Source: CAIYRG01 sp964494505
GTDB taxonomy: Bacteria; Pseudomonadota; Alphaproteobacteria; Micropepsales; Micropepsaceae
Length of the DNA: 64,000 nt
Reading direction: 5' to 3'
Assembly: GCA_964494505.1 (NCBI GenBank)
Contig: CAZBRO010000001.1
Location: 62,001-126,000 of the forward strand
The position numbers and the translations under genes were made by a program. The notes beneath the pieces were generated by a model that did no database searches, had not been told where the DNA came from, and was given only the letters and a program-made list of their open reading frames with translations. Below are positions 45,031 through 53,168 of this stretch, piece after piece; position 1 is the first letter of the stretch; the number at the start of each line of letters is the position of its first letter.

Positions 45031-46467
45031 ATGGATCAAGACGTCGCACGCCAGGTTCCTTACGATGTCGACATTGAGCAGGCGCTGCTCGGTTCGATTC
45101 TGGTGGATAATTATGCGCTCGAGCGCGTGTCGTCGGTTCTGCGCCCGGAGCATTTCTACGACCCGTTGCATCAGCGCCTTTATGAAGCCATCGACCACAT
45201 GTGGGCGAAGGGCCACGCGGTCACGCCGCTCACGCTGAAGGCGCTGATGGAGCAGGACGCGGGGCTCGCCGAGGTCGGCGGACAGGCCTATCTCGTCAGT
45301 CTGGCGCGTGCCGCCCCGGCCATCCCCAATGTCAGGGATTACGCCCGCATCCTGGCCGACCTTGCCATGCGGCGCGAGCTGATCCGCATCGGCGAGGACA
45401 TCGTCAATTCGGCGTACGAAGCGCCCATCGATGTGCCGCCGGGCGAGCAGGTCGCGGAGGCCGAAAAAGCGCTCTATCGGGTGGCCGAGAAGAGCCGTTT
45501 CGGCGAAGGTCCGCAAAGCTTCGACACGTCGCTGGCGCAAGCCGTGCATCAGGCCGAACAGGCGCTCGCGCGCGGCGGCCACATCTCGGGCGTGCCTTCG
45601 GGCTTCACCGATCTGGATTCGCTTCTCGGCGGCCTGCACGCTTCCGACCTCATCATCATCGCGGGCCGTCCCGGCATGGGCAAGACGGCGCTCGCCACCA
45701 ACATGGCGTTCCACGCTGCGCGCCTCTGGGCCAAGGACAAGGCCGACGGCGCCGAGCCCCCGCGCGGCGCCCCGGTGCTGCTGTTTTCGCTCGAAATGGC
45801 GGCCTCGCAATTGTCGGCTCGTATCCTCTCCGAGCAGACCGAGATCGAGATGCGGAAAATCCGCACCGGCCGGTTTACCGATTCGGAATGGGACCGCTTC
45901 GTGCAGACCGCGCAGGTGCTGGGCGATCTGCCGCTGTTTATCGACGATACCGGCGGCATCTCGATTGCGCAGATCGCAGCCCGTTCGCGCCGGCTGAAAC
46001 GCGAGAAGCACATCGGGCTCATCGTCATCGACTATCTGCAATTGGTGGAGGCGTCCTCGCGCCGGTTCGAAAACCGCGTGCAGGAGATTTCCGATGTGAC
46101 CAAGGGGCTGAAGGCGCTCGCCAAGGAATTGTCGGTGCCGGTGGTGGCGCTCTCTCAGCTTTCGCGCGGGGTGGACAATCGCGACGACAAGCGCCCGGTG
46201 CTGTCGGATTTGCGTGAATCGGGCTCCATCGAGCAGGACGCGGACGTGGTGATGTTCGTCTATCGCGAGGAATATTATCTGCAGTCGCGCGAACCCGAAG
46301 CGGGCACCTCGGACTATGACGAATGGGTGCAGAAGTTGGAGCGCGTGCACAACCGGGCCGAGGTCATGGTGGAAAAGCACCGCCACGGTCCGACCAACAA
46401 GGTCGAACTCTTCTTCGACGCGCGGTTTACGAGGTTTTCAAACTTGGCGAGCGAGTCTGCGGGTTAA
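45031..46467 (+). CDS. dnaB: Replicative DNA helicase DnaB
   Basis: A 478-residue hexameric helicase that unwinds DNA at the replication fork. The N-terminal primase-interacting helical domain (VPYDVDIEQALLGSIL) is followed by a linker and the RecA-like domain: Walker A IIAGRPGMGKTAL near residue 207, VLLFSLEMAASQL, DYLQLVE (Walker B), VVALSQLSRGVD and DLRESGSIEQDADVVMF. It lacks any intein. In many alphaproteobacteria dnaB lies beside rplI and alr; here alr is close (48184) but rplI is 17 kb away in the opposite orientation. Confidence 0.97.
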   Translation: MDQDVARQVPYDVDIEQALLGSILVDNYALERVSSVLRPEHFYDPLHQRLYEAIDHMWAKGHAVTPLTLKALMEQDAGLAEVGGQAYLVSLARAAPAIPNVRDYARILADLAMRRELIRIGEDIVNSAYEAPIDVPPGEQVAEAEKALYRVAEKSRFGEGPQSFDTSLAQAVHQAEQALARGGHISGVPSGFTDLDSLLGGLHASDLIIIAGRPGMGKTALATNMAFHAARLWAKDKADGAEPPRGAPVLLFSLEMAASQLSARILSEQTEIEMRKIRTGRFTDSEWDRFVQTAQVLGDLPLFIDDTGGISIAQIAARSRRLKREKHIGLIVIDYLQLVEASSRRFENRVQEISDVTKGLKALAKELSVPVVALSQLSRGVDNRDDKRPVLSDLRESGSIEQDADVVMFVYREEYYLQSREPEAGTSDYDEWVQKLERVHNRAEVMVEKHRHGPTNKVELFFDARFTRFSNLASESAG

Positions 46468-46536
46468 AATAACACCCACCGGTCAATCTCCGGACGTTGA
46501 TCCGCTACATGATGATTAGCCGATAATGTCATATGC

Positions 46537-46821
46537 CTACGCCGCAAGCGCCTCCCGAATCACCTTCGGGCGGCGCGCGATGGCTTGGAGGTAGGCGGCC
46601 GCCGGCGCATCGGGCTGACGGCGACCCTGTTCCCAATTCTTGAGCGTGGCCAAGGGAATGCGATACGCCTTTGCGAACTGGTGCTGCGACATTTTGAGAT
46701 GCTGGCGAATTGCGCGCACATCGGGGACTTCGACCGTGTGTATCCGCGCAGAGCCTTTGCCTTGCGCGTGCGCCGCGGCTTCCGACAGGCTCTTGATCAA
46801 TTCCTTGCCGAATTTACTCAA
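46537..46821 (-). CDS. XRE-family antitoxin (HigA-like)
   Basis: A 94-residue DNA-binding protein with a helix-turn-helix: VRAIRQHLKMSQHQFAKAYRIPLATLKNWEQGRRQPDAPAAAYLQAI. The N-terminal arm (FGKELIKSLSEAAAHAQG) is typical of antitoxins paired with RelE/HigB-type toxins. The ATG overlaps the stop of the upstream toxin by four bases (ATGA), giving the toxin-first order of higBA. It should bind the toxin and repress the shared promoter. Confidence 0.85.
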   Translation of the reverse strand: MSKFGKELIKSLSEAAAHAQGKGSARIHTVEVPDVRAIRQHLKMSQHQFAKAYRIPLATLKNWEQGRRQPDAPAAAYLQAIARRPKVIREALAA

Positions 46822-47180
46822 GTCTCTCTCCTTGCAGGGGAAGGATAACTGCGTTTGAGGGCCGCCGTGAATGCGCGCGCAGCTTTCTTTTCTTCAGGCG
46901 ACAGGTTCTCCTGGCGTGCCTTGGCGTAGACCATCAACAAATAAAGCGGGGCATCCGCGTGATAGTAGAAATAAATTACCCGCGCTCCGCCGCGCTTTCC
47001 GGTCCCTTGGCGGCTCCAACGCACCTTGCGCACGCCGCCTGTCTCCGGGATTACATCGCCGGACTCGGGATTTCGCGCGATGAAATCCACGAATGCCAGC
47101 TTTTCCTCATCCGTCCAAAGGGATTTCGACTGGCGGATGAAAGTGTCGACCTCCGCTACGGTCACAGGTCGAGTCCACAT
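46818..47180 (-). CDS. RelE/HigB-family toxin
   Basis: A 120-residue protein of the RelE/ParE superfamily (long HigB2-like branch): FVDFIARNPESGDVIPETGGVRKVRWSRQGTGKRGGARVIYFYY, then LLMVYAKARQENLSPEEKKA. The basic patch RKVRWSR...GKRGG is the expected RNA-contact face of a ribosome-dependent mRNase. The ATG at 47180 is preferred; an in-frame ATG at 47198 would add six residues. It is coupled to the XRE antitoxin directly downstream. Confidence 0.85.
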   Translation of the reverse strand: MWTRPVTVAEVDTFIRQSKSLWTDEEKLAFVDFIARNPESGDVIPETGGVRKVRWSRQGTGKRGGARVIYFYYHADAPLYLLMVYAKARQENLSPEEKKAARAFTAALKRSYPSPARRET

Positions 47181-47229
47181 GAATGCACTGTACGCCATTG
47201 ACGCCCATACCGCAAGCGGAACGAACGCC

Positions 47230-48105
47230 TTACTTCACCAGCACGGCCAATAGAATCGGCGTCGTCACCACCGACAGCACCGTCGAAACGATCACCAGGC
47301 TCGCCACGTCCTCGGGATCGTTGTTGTACATCTGCGCGAACAGATAATTGTAGACCGCCACCGGCATCGCGCATTGCAGCACGAATGCGACACGCTCCGG
47401 CCCGGAAAATCCGAACGCGCTTGAAAGCACGAATCCCGCCGCCATCCCCATTCCGATGCGAAGGCACGAAAGCGCTGCCGCGCGTGGGAAGCCGCGCACC
47501 TTGATCCGCGCAAGCGATGTCCCGAGCATCAGCAGCATCAGCGGAATGGTCAGGCTCGACAGCAGCTGCAGCGTGTTGGTCAGCCATAGCGGCAAGGGCA
47601 CCCGCGCATAGGCAAAGCCGAGCCCCAGGATCACTGCCGGGATGATCGGGCTTCGAAGCGCCCGGCCCCATTTGCCTTTGCCCGCCGCGATCACCTGGCC
47701 TGCCGTCATATTGGCGATGGAGGTCACGGAGAAAACGATGATCGCGTCGTTCAGCCCTTGCTGACCCGCCGCATAGAGCGCAAGCGGCAGGCCGAGATTG
47801 CCGGAATTGGGAAACGACAGCGACGGGAGATAGGTCCGCAAGCTCAATCCTGACGCGGACAGCGCCACCGCGCCGGCTGTGAGATAGAAAGCAATCGCAA
47901 TCGCCGTCGCGCTGGCGAGCGTCATCAGCGTCTCGGGGCGGAACTCGGTCGTGGCCAGGTTGAGGAACACCAGCGACGGCGTCCCCACCGTCGCCACCAG
48001 GAAGGCGGTGGTGCCGCCATCCAAGGCGCGTCCCGTCTTCGCCAGCGCGTAGCCCAACAGCGCCAGGATGAAGACCGGCAGAATGGCGGGAAGAATCACC
48101 GACAT
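47230..48105 (-). CDS. AEC-family transporter
   Basis: A 291-residue integral membrane protein with about ten hydrophobic helices, beginning MSVILPAILPVFILALLGY. The conserved glycine/proline motifs of the auxin efflux carrier/AEC family are visible: LSFPNSGNLGLPLALY in the central region, a repeat-like second half with IIPAVILGLGFAY and LTIPLMLLMLGTSLARI, and AMPVAVYNYLFAQMY near the end. AEC proteins move organic acids or similar small anions by secondary transport; the substrate is unknown. The start at 48105 removes a long upstream frame that is antisense to alr and not credible as protein. It is divergent from alr. Confidence 0.9.
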   Translation of the reverse strand: MSVILPAILPVFILALLGYALAKTGRALDGGTTAFLVATVGTPSLVFLNLATTEFRPETLMTLASATAIAIAFYLTAGAVALSASGLSLRTYLPSLSFPNSGNLGLPLALYAAGQQGLNDAIIVFSVTSIANMTAGQVIAAGKGKWGRALRSPIIPAVILGLGFAYARVPLPLWLTNTLQLLSSLTIPLMLLMLGTSLARIKVRGFPRAAALSCLRIGMGMAAGFVLSSAFGFSGPERVAFVLQCAMPVAVYNYLFAQMYNNDPEDVASLVIVSTVLSVVTTPILLAVLVK

Positions 48106-48183
48106 GTTTCCAGCCTGTCCTCGGCGGCGCGATTTGACTAGCGCAAGCTGCTGTCGTTCTCTCAAATCCATGAGTCTTCGGGA

Positions 48184-49311
48184 ATGAACAAGCCGGCGCA
48201 CGAATTGGCCGCCGCGGCAGATCATAGCGTTGCGCACCTGACCGTGCGCCTGAGCGCGCTTGCCGCGAATTACCGCGAGGTGCTCCGCCGTGCGGCGCCC
48301 GCCAAAGCCGCTCCCGTTGTCAAGGCGAACGCCTATGGCATGGGGATCGTTCCGGTGGCGCACGCGCTCGCCAATGCGGGTGCCGACACCTTCTTCGTGG
48401 CCCGGCTGGAGGAGGGGATCGAGGCACGTGCGCTGCTGCCGGACGCGCGCATCTTCGTGCTGGATGGCGTCGCGCCGGGCACGGCTCCAGCACTCCATAC
48501 CTACCGTCTGACGCCCGTTTTGAACTCGCTCGAAGAGATCGCCGAATGGTCGGCTCGCGCCCGTGCGGAACGCCAGGCGCTGGACGCGGCCGTTCAGATC
48601 GATACCGGGATCAACCGCTCGGGCCTCTCCCATGCCGAACTCGCCCAATTGGCCGGGCGGGTGCGCGAATCGCTGGGCGGACTCAATCTTGTGCTGATCC
48701 TCAGTCATCTTGCCCGCGCCGACGAAGCGGGCCACGCGATGAACCTTACCCAGCTTGCCCGCTTCCGCGCGGCACTTGCCGCTTTGCCGCCGGCGCCCGC
48801 GAGCCTCGCCGCCTCGGCCGGAATTGAGCTGCCGCGCGAATTCCAATTCGATCTGGTGCGGCCCGGAATTGCGATCTATGGCGGCAATCCGGTGGCCGGG
48901 CGGCCAAACCCCTACCACAATGTCGCGACGCTGACGGGGCGCGTGCTTCAGATTCGCCACATCGACGAAGGCGAGACGGTGGGCTATTCCGCCACGTTCA
49001 CGGCGGCGCGTCCCTCGCGGCTCGCCATTGTGGGGGCGGGCTACGCCGATGGGCTCATCCGCGCAGGCGCCGCGCGAGGGGCCGCGGCGATTTCCGGCGT
49101 GCGCGTGCCGTATGCGGGGCGCATGTCGATGGACCTGCTCGCCCTCGACGTGACCGATATGCAGGAAGGCGCGGTCTCGCGCGGAGCAGAGGTGGAATTT
49201 TTGGGCAGCACGATAACCATGGAAGAAGTGGCCGAAGCCGCCGGGACGATTACACACGAGGTACTCACCGCCATCTCGCCGCGCGCCAAGCGGGTCTATC
49301 TGGATGAATAG
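48184..49311 (+). CDS. alr: Alanine racemase
   Basis: A 375-residue PLP enzyme making D-alanine for peptidoglycan. The PLP lysine is in VVKANAYGMG (near residue 43). IDTGINRSGL, LVRPGIAIYGGNP and VGYSATFTA follow, and the C-terminal PYAGRMSMDLLALDVT carries the second catalytic tyrosine region. The C-terminal beta domain ends SPRAKRVYLDE. The last eight bases overlap the mlaE-like gene start, so the two are likely cotranscribed. The gene order dnaB-alr-...-radA is common in alphaproteobacteria. Confidence 0.95.
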   Translation: MNKPAHELAAAADHSVAHLTVRLSALAANYREVLRRAAPAKAAPVVKANAYGMGIVPVAHALANAGADTFFVARLEEGIEARALLPDARIFVLDGVAPGTAPALHTYRLTPVLNSLEEIAEWSARARAERQALDAAVQIDTGINRSGLSHAELAQLAGRVRESLGGLNLVLILSHLARADEAGHAMNLTQLARFRAALAALPPAPASLAASAGIELPREFQFDLVRPGIAIYGGNPVAGRPNPYHNVATLTGRVLQIRHIDEGETVGYSATFTAARPSRLAIVGAGYADGLIRAGAARGAAAISGVRVPYAGRMSMDLLALDVTDMQEGAVSRGAEVEFLGSTITMEEVAEAAGTITHEVLTAISPRAKRVYLDE

Positions 49312-50086
49312 GATGAACATCCTTGCCACCGTCGGCCGCATGGTTCTCGCCTTTCTCGGGCTGACCGGGCGCCTCGCCATCTTCACGGGGGACGCGCTGT
49401 CCCATTGCGTTCGGCCGCCGATCTTCTGGATGTCCATCCTGAAGCAGATGCTCCGGATCGGTTACTTCTCGCTGCCCGTGGTGGGCTTGACTGCGTTCTT
49501 CACCGGCGCCGTGCTGTGCCTGCAGATTTATGTCGGCGGCAACCGCTATGGCGCGGAGTCCTTTGTGCCGCAGATCGTCGTGCTCGGTATCACGCGCGAG
49601 CTTGGCCCGGTGATCGCGGGCCTGATGGTGGCGGGGCGCGTCGCCGCGGCAATCGCGGCCGAACTCGGCACCATGCGCGTCACCGAACAGATCGACGCGC
49701 TGACCACGCTTTCCACCAATCCGGTGAAATATCTCGTCACGCCGCGGCTGATCGCGGCCGTCGTCAGCATGCCGATCCTGGTCGCAATCGCCGATTCCAT
49801 CGGCGTGTTCGGCGGCTACATCGTGGCCACAAGAAGCCTCAATTTCAACGGCGCGGTGTACCTGAAGAACACCGCAAATTTCGTCACCAATGAAGACGTG
49901 GTCTCCGGCCTCATCAAGGCGGCGGTGTTCGGCTTCATCATCGCGCTGATGGGCTGCTACAACGGCTTCAACTCCAAAGGCGGCGCGCAGGGCGTGGGCG
50001 CGGCCACGACCAACGCGGTGGTCTCGGCCTCCATCCTGATTCTCGCCGCCAATTACGTCCTCACCTCCGTCTTCTTCACGCATTGA
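49304..50086 (+). CDS. mlaE: MlaE-family ABC transporter permease
   Basis: A 260-residue permease of the Mla (maintenance of lipid asymmetry) phospholipid transporter in the inner membrane. The MlaE family signature is clear: MLRIGYFSLPVVGLTAFFTGAVLCLQ, then VVLGITRELGPVIAGLMVAGRVAAAIAAELGTMRVTEQIDAL (the conserved E-G-M/T-R-x-E-Q loop), YLVTPRLIA and five to six membrane helices. It overlaps alr by eight bases and is followed after 7 bases by the ATPase. MlaD and the periplasmic MlaC are not in this cluster. Confidence 0.92.
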   Translation: MNRMNILATVGRMVLAFLGLTGRLAIFTGDALSHCVRPPIFWMSILKQMLRIGYFSLPVVGLTAFFTGAVLCLQIYVGGNRYGAESFVPQIVVLGITRELGPVIAGLMVAGRVAAAIAAELGTMRVTEQIDALTTLSTNPVKYLVTPRLIAAVVSMPILVAIADSIGVFGGYIVATRSLNFNGAVYLKNTANFVTNEDVVSGLIKAAVFGFIIALMGCYNGFNSKGGAQGVGAATTNAVVSASILILAANYVLTSVFFTH

Positions 50087-50093
50087 GGTCGCG

Positions 50094-50867
50094 ATGACGG
50101 AGCAGCCGAAAATCCAGCTTAGCGGCGTGAAGAAGCGGTTCGGGCCGAAGATCGTGCTCGACGGCATCGATCTTTCCATCAACGCGGGAGACTCCATCGT
50201 CATCCTGGGCGGCTCCGGCAGCGGCAAATCGGTCACCATCAAATGCGTGCTGGGCATCATCAGCCCCGACGCCGGTTCGATCAGGGTCGACGGCGAAGAG
50301 GTCACGCGATTGCGTGGCAACAAGCGCGACGCGTTCCTGCGCAAATTCGGCATGCTGTTTCAGGGCGGGGCCCTCTTCGACAGCCTGCCGGTTTGGGAGA
50401 ACGTGGCCTTCGGTCTGATCCAGGGGCGTGGCGTGAAGCGGGCGGCGGCCCGCGACATCGCCATCGAGAAGCTCGCCAAGGTCGGCCTCGGCCCCGAAGT
50501 GGCCTCGCTCTCGCCCGCCGAGCTTTCCGGCGGCATGCAGAAGCGCGTGGGCCTTGCGCGCGCCATCGCGGCCGATCCCGACATCATCTTCTTCGACGAG
50601 CCGACCACGGGGCTCGATCCCATCATGGCGGACGTGATCAACGACCTGATCGCCTCAACGGTGCGCGACCTCGGCGTGACGGCCGTCTCCATCACCCACG
50701 ACATCGCGAGCGCGCGCAAAATCTCGAACCGCATCGCTATGCTCTACAAGGGCAAGATCATCTGGGACGGGCTGACCAAGGATATCGACACATCCGGCAA
50801 TCCCTTCGTCGATCAATTCATCCATGGCCGCGCCGATGGGCCCATCAAGATGGAAGTGCGGAAGTAA
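50094..50867 (+). CDS. mlaF: MlaF-family ABC transporter ATP-binding protein
   Basis: A 257-residue ABC ATPase that energises the MlaE permease. Walker A is ILGGSGSGKSVT near residue 40, the Q-loop MLFQGGALFDSLPVWENVAF, the signature SPAELSGGMQKRVGLARA near 143 and Walker B IIFFDEPTTGLDP. The early GGALFDSLPVWENV segment is typical of Mla-type ATPases. It directly follows mlaE, so the pair is one operon with alr. Confidence 0.93.
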   Translation: MTEQPKIQLSGVKKRFGPKIVLDGIDLSINAGDSIVILGGSGSGKSVTIKCVLGIISPDAGSIRVDGEEVTRLRGNKRDAFLRKFGMLFQGGALFDSLPVWENVAFGLIQGRGVKRAAARDIAIEKLAKVGLGPEVASLSPAELSGGMQKRVGLARAIAADPDIIFFDEPTTGLDPIMADVINDLIASTVRDLGVTAVSITHDIASARKISNRIAMLYKGKIIWDGLTKDIDTSGNPFVDQFIHGRADGPIKMEVRK

Positions 50868-50871
50868 CGCG

Positions 50872-51159
50872 ATGAAAGTCTCGACAATCGTCCTGCTAAT
50901 ATTGAACGCCCTCTCATGGGGCGGTTTGGTTTGGATGGGGCATGATTTGTTACAAGATGTCGGGGGGCGGCACGTAGCAGGTTATCCAAGCCCTGGACAG
51001 GTTCACTACTATTTATATGTACCGGTCGTAGTCTTGAGTTCATCCATCTTGTGGCCCCTGCTCACTTGGAGATTACCAATCTGGGCTCGCAATACGATGC
51101 CCATTTTATCCCTGCTTTTTTTGCCGATTTATCTTTTTCCCTACACCGGCGGAATGTAA
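50872..51159 (+). CDS. Small predicted membrane protein
   Basis: A 95-residue protein with three hydrophobic segments: IVLLILNALSWGGLVWMG, YYLYVPVVVLSSSILWPLLTW and TMPILSLLFLPIYLFPYTG. It starts four bases after the mlaF stop. Codon use and base composition are lower in GC than mlaF and radA, so it may be a late insertion between them. No family recognised. Confidence 0.6.
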   Translation: MKVSTIVLLILNALSWGGLVWMGHDLLQDVGGRHVAGYPSPGQVHYYLYVPVVVLSSSILWPLLTWRLPIWARNTMPILSLLFLPIYLFPYTGGM

Positions 51160-51199
51160 GCCGAACAGGCTACTCAGGTGCCTGCTAAAGTCGCGAATC

Positions 51200-52561
51200 A
51201 TGGCCCGATCGACCCTTGCCTTCGTCTGCCAGTCCTGCGGCGTAGCGCATCCCAAATGGTCCGGCCGGTGCGACGATTGCGGCGCCTGGAACACTCTCGT
51301 CGAGGAACAGGCGGCCCCGCCTGCCGGAGCCACTGCGCGGCGCACCGGCAAGGGCCGCGCCTTCGTATTGGAAGGTCTTTCCAGCGCGTCCGAAGAACCC
51401 ACGCGGCGGCTGACTCAGATCGCCGAGTTCGACCGCGTGGCAGGAGGAGGCCTGGTGCCGGGTTCGGCGCTGCTGCTGGGCGGCGATCCCGGTGTGGGCA
51501 AATCGACCCTCGTGCTCCAGGTGATGGCCGCCTATGCCGGTCCGAAGAAATCCGCCGTCTACATTTCGGGCGAAGAAGCCTTGGCGCAGGTGCGCCTCCG
51601 CGCCGCCCGCATGGGCTTGGCCGATGCCCCGGTGCAGCTCGGCTCCGCCACCTGCGTCGAGGACATCCTCGCTACGATTGCCACCGCGCCGCCGCCCGAC
51701 ATTCTGGTCATCGATTCCATCCAGACCGTCTGGACCTCGGCATTGGATGCCGCCCCGGGCACCATCGCGCAAGTGCGGACTGCGACCCACGATCTCGTGC
51801 GCTACGCCAAGGCATCCGGCACGGCCCTCATTCTGATCGGCCATGTCACCAAGGACGGCCAGATCGCGGGCCCCAAGGCGGTGGAGCATCTGGTCGACGC
51901 CGTGCTCTATTTCGAAGGCGAACGCGGCCACCATTTCCGCATCCTGCGGGCGGTCAAGAACCGTTTCGGCGCCACCGACGAAATCGGCGTCTTCGAGATG
52001 ACCGGCAGCGGCTTGGCCGAAGTCTCCAATCCTTCGGCGCTGTTCCTGGGCGACCGCTCGGGGCTCGCGCCGGGCGCGGCCGTTTTCGCCGGCATGGAGG
52101 GCACGCGCCCGCTGCTCTGCGAGATCCAAGCCCTCACCGCGCCGACCGGCTACGGCACGCCCCGCCGGGCGGTGGTCGGCTGGGACGCGGGCCGCCTTTC
52201 CATGATTCTCGCGGTGCTCGATGCCCGTGCGGGTCTTGGAATGTCGGGCCGCGATGTCTATCTCAACGTCGCCGGCGGACTGAAGATCGCCGAACCTGCG
52301 GCGGACCTCGCGGCGGCGGCGGCTTTGATCTCGTCCTTTACCGGCCGGCCTCTGCCGAAGGACACGGTGATATTCGGAGAGATTGCGCTTTCGGGCGACG
52401 TGCGGCCCGCGCCTCATGCGGAAGCCCGCCTGAAGGAGGCGGCGAAGCTGGGATTTGCGCGGGCTTTTGTCCCGGCGGGGACAAAAGCGGCTGGCGTGGC
52501 CATGGCGCTCGAGCCTGTCGCCGATGTCGCCGGGCTCGTCCAGGCTCTCGGCGGCGGCTAA
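51200..52561 (+). CDS. radA: DNA repair protein RadA
   Basis: A 453-residue RecA-like protein for branch migration during recombination repair. The N-terminal zinc finger CQSCGVAHPKWSGRCDDC is followed by Walker A GGDPGVGKSTL near residue 96, the RadA-specific KNRFG motif (VKNRFGATDEIGVFEM) and a C-terminal Lon-like domain ending ALSGDVRPAPHAEARLKEA. Motifs are complete. It precedes cvpA and purF, a conserved alphaproteobacterial order. Confidence 0.95.
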   Translation: MARSTLAFVCQSCGVAHPKWSGRCDDCGAWNTLVEEQAAPPAGATARRTGKGRAFVLEGLSSASEEPTRRLTQIAEFDRVAGGGLVPGSALLLGGDPGVGKSTLVLQVMAAYAGPKKSAVYISGEEALAQVRLRAARMGLADAPVQLGSATCVEDILATIATAPPPDILVIDSIQTVWTSALDAAPGTIAQVRTATHDLVRYAKASGTALILIGHVTKDGQIAGPKAVEHLVDAVLYFEGERGHHFRILRAVKNRFGATDEIGVFEMTGSGLAEVSNPSALFLGDRSGLAPGAAVFAGMEGTRPLLCEIQALTAPTGYGTPRRAVVGWDAGRLSMILAVLDARAGLGMSGRDVYLNVAGGLKIAEPAADLAAAAALISSFTGRPLPKDTVIFGEIALSGDVRPAPHAEARLKEAAKLGFARAFVPAGTKAAGVAMALEPVADVAGLVQALGGG

Positions 52562-52620
52562 GCCCGGGCGTGACGTTTGCCGGAACGTGGTAAACTGAAG
52601 AGCAGCGAGCAAGGCGAATC

Positions 52621-53160
52621 ATGGGTGAACTGTCGGTGACCCCGATCGACATTGCCGTTCTTGTCGTGATCCTGGTCTCGGCGGGATTCGCGATGTTCCG
52701 CGGGCTGGTGCACGAGACCCTTGCCATTCTTGCCTGGATCGCCGGCGGCTACGCCGCGCTCCGGCTGACGCCGGTGGCGATGCCGCTGGTCCATGGCAGC
52801 CTCGGGCCCGGCTGGCTGGAGCGGCTGGCCGTTCCGCTCGGCATTTTCCTCATTGTTTTCGTGCCGCTTGCCTATCTCAGCCGGTGGATTTCCGGGCGCG
52901 TGAAATCCTCGGTCGTGGGCGGTGTAGACCGCCTGCTCGGACTTGCTTTCGGGGCGGCGCGGGGACTTGTGATCGTGGCGCTAGCCTATCTCGCCTTTGC
53001 GGCGCTGGTGCCTTCCAAGAGCCATCCCGCGGCTTTGACTCAGGCTCGGCTGTTTCCGCTGATCCGCGACACAAGCGACGTGCTGCGTTCCATCGCATCG
53101 ACCACCTATGGCGCGGGCGAGCGCGGCACGCTAGACACTACCCGCAACGGAAGGCATTAG
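52621..53160 (+). CDS. cvpA: CvpA family protein
   Basis: A 179-residue inner-membrane protein with four to five helices: DIAVLVVILVSAGFAMFRGLVHETLAILAWIAGGYAA, LAVPLGIFLIVFVPLAYL, and GVDRLLGLAFGAARGLVIVALAYLAF. The GxDRxLGxxFGxxRG motif defines CvpA, linked to envelope integrity and colicin V production. It lies immediately upstream of purF, as in many bacteria, and probably shares its transcript. Confidence 0.92.
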   Translation: MGELSVTPIDIAVLVVILVSAGFAMFRGLVHETLAILAWIAGGYAALRLTPVAMPLVHGSLGPGWLERLAVPLGIFLIVFVPLAYLSRWISGRVKSSVVGGVDRLLGLAFGAARGLVIVALAYLAFAALVPSKSHPAALTQARLFPLIRDTSDVLRSIASTTYGAGERGTLDTTRNGRH

Positions 53161-53168
53161 CCCGCCTA

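Noticed and set aside
48106..49437. Upstream extension of the AEC transporter frame
   Set aside because: It is antisense to alr and has no membrane character; the transporter starts at 48105.
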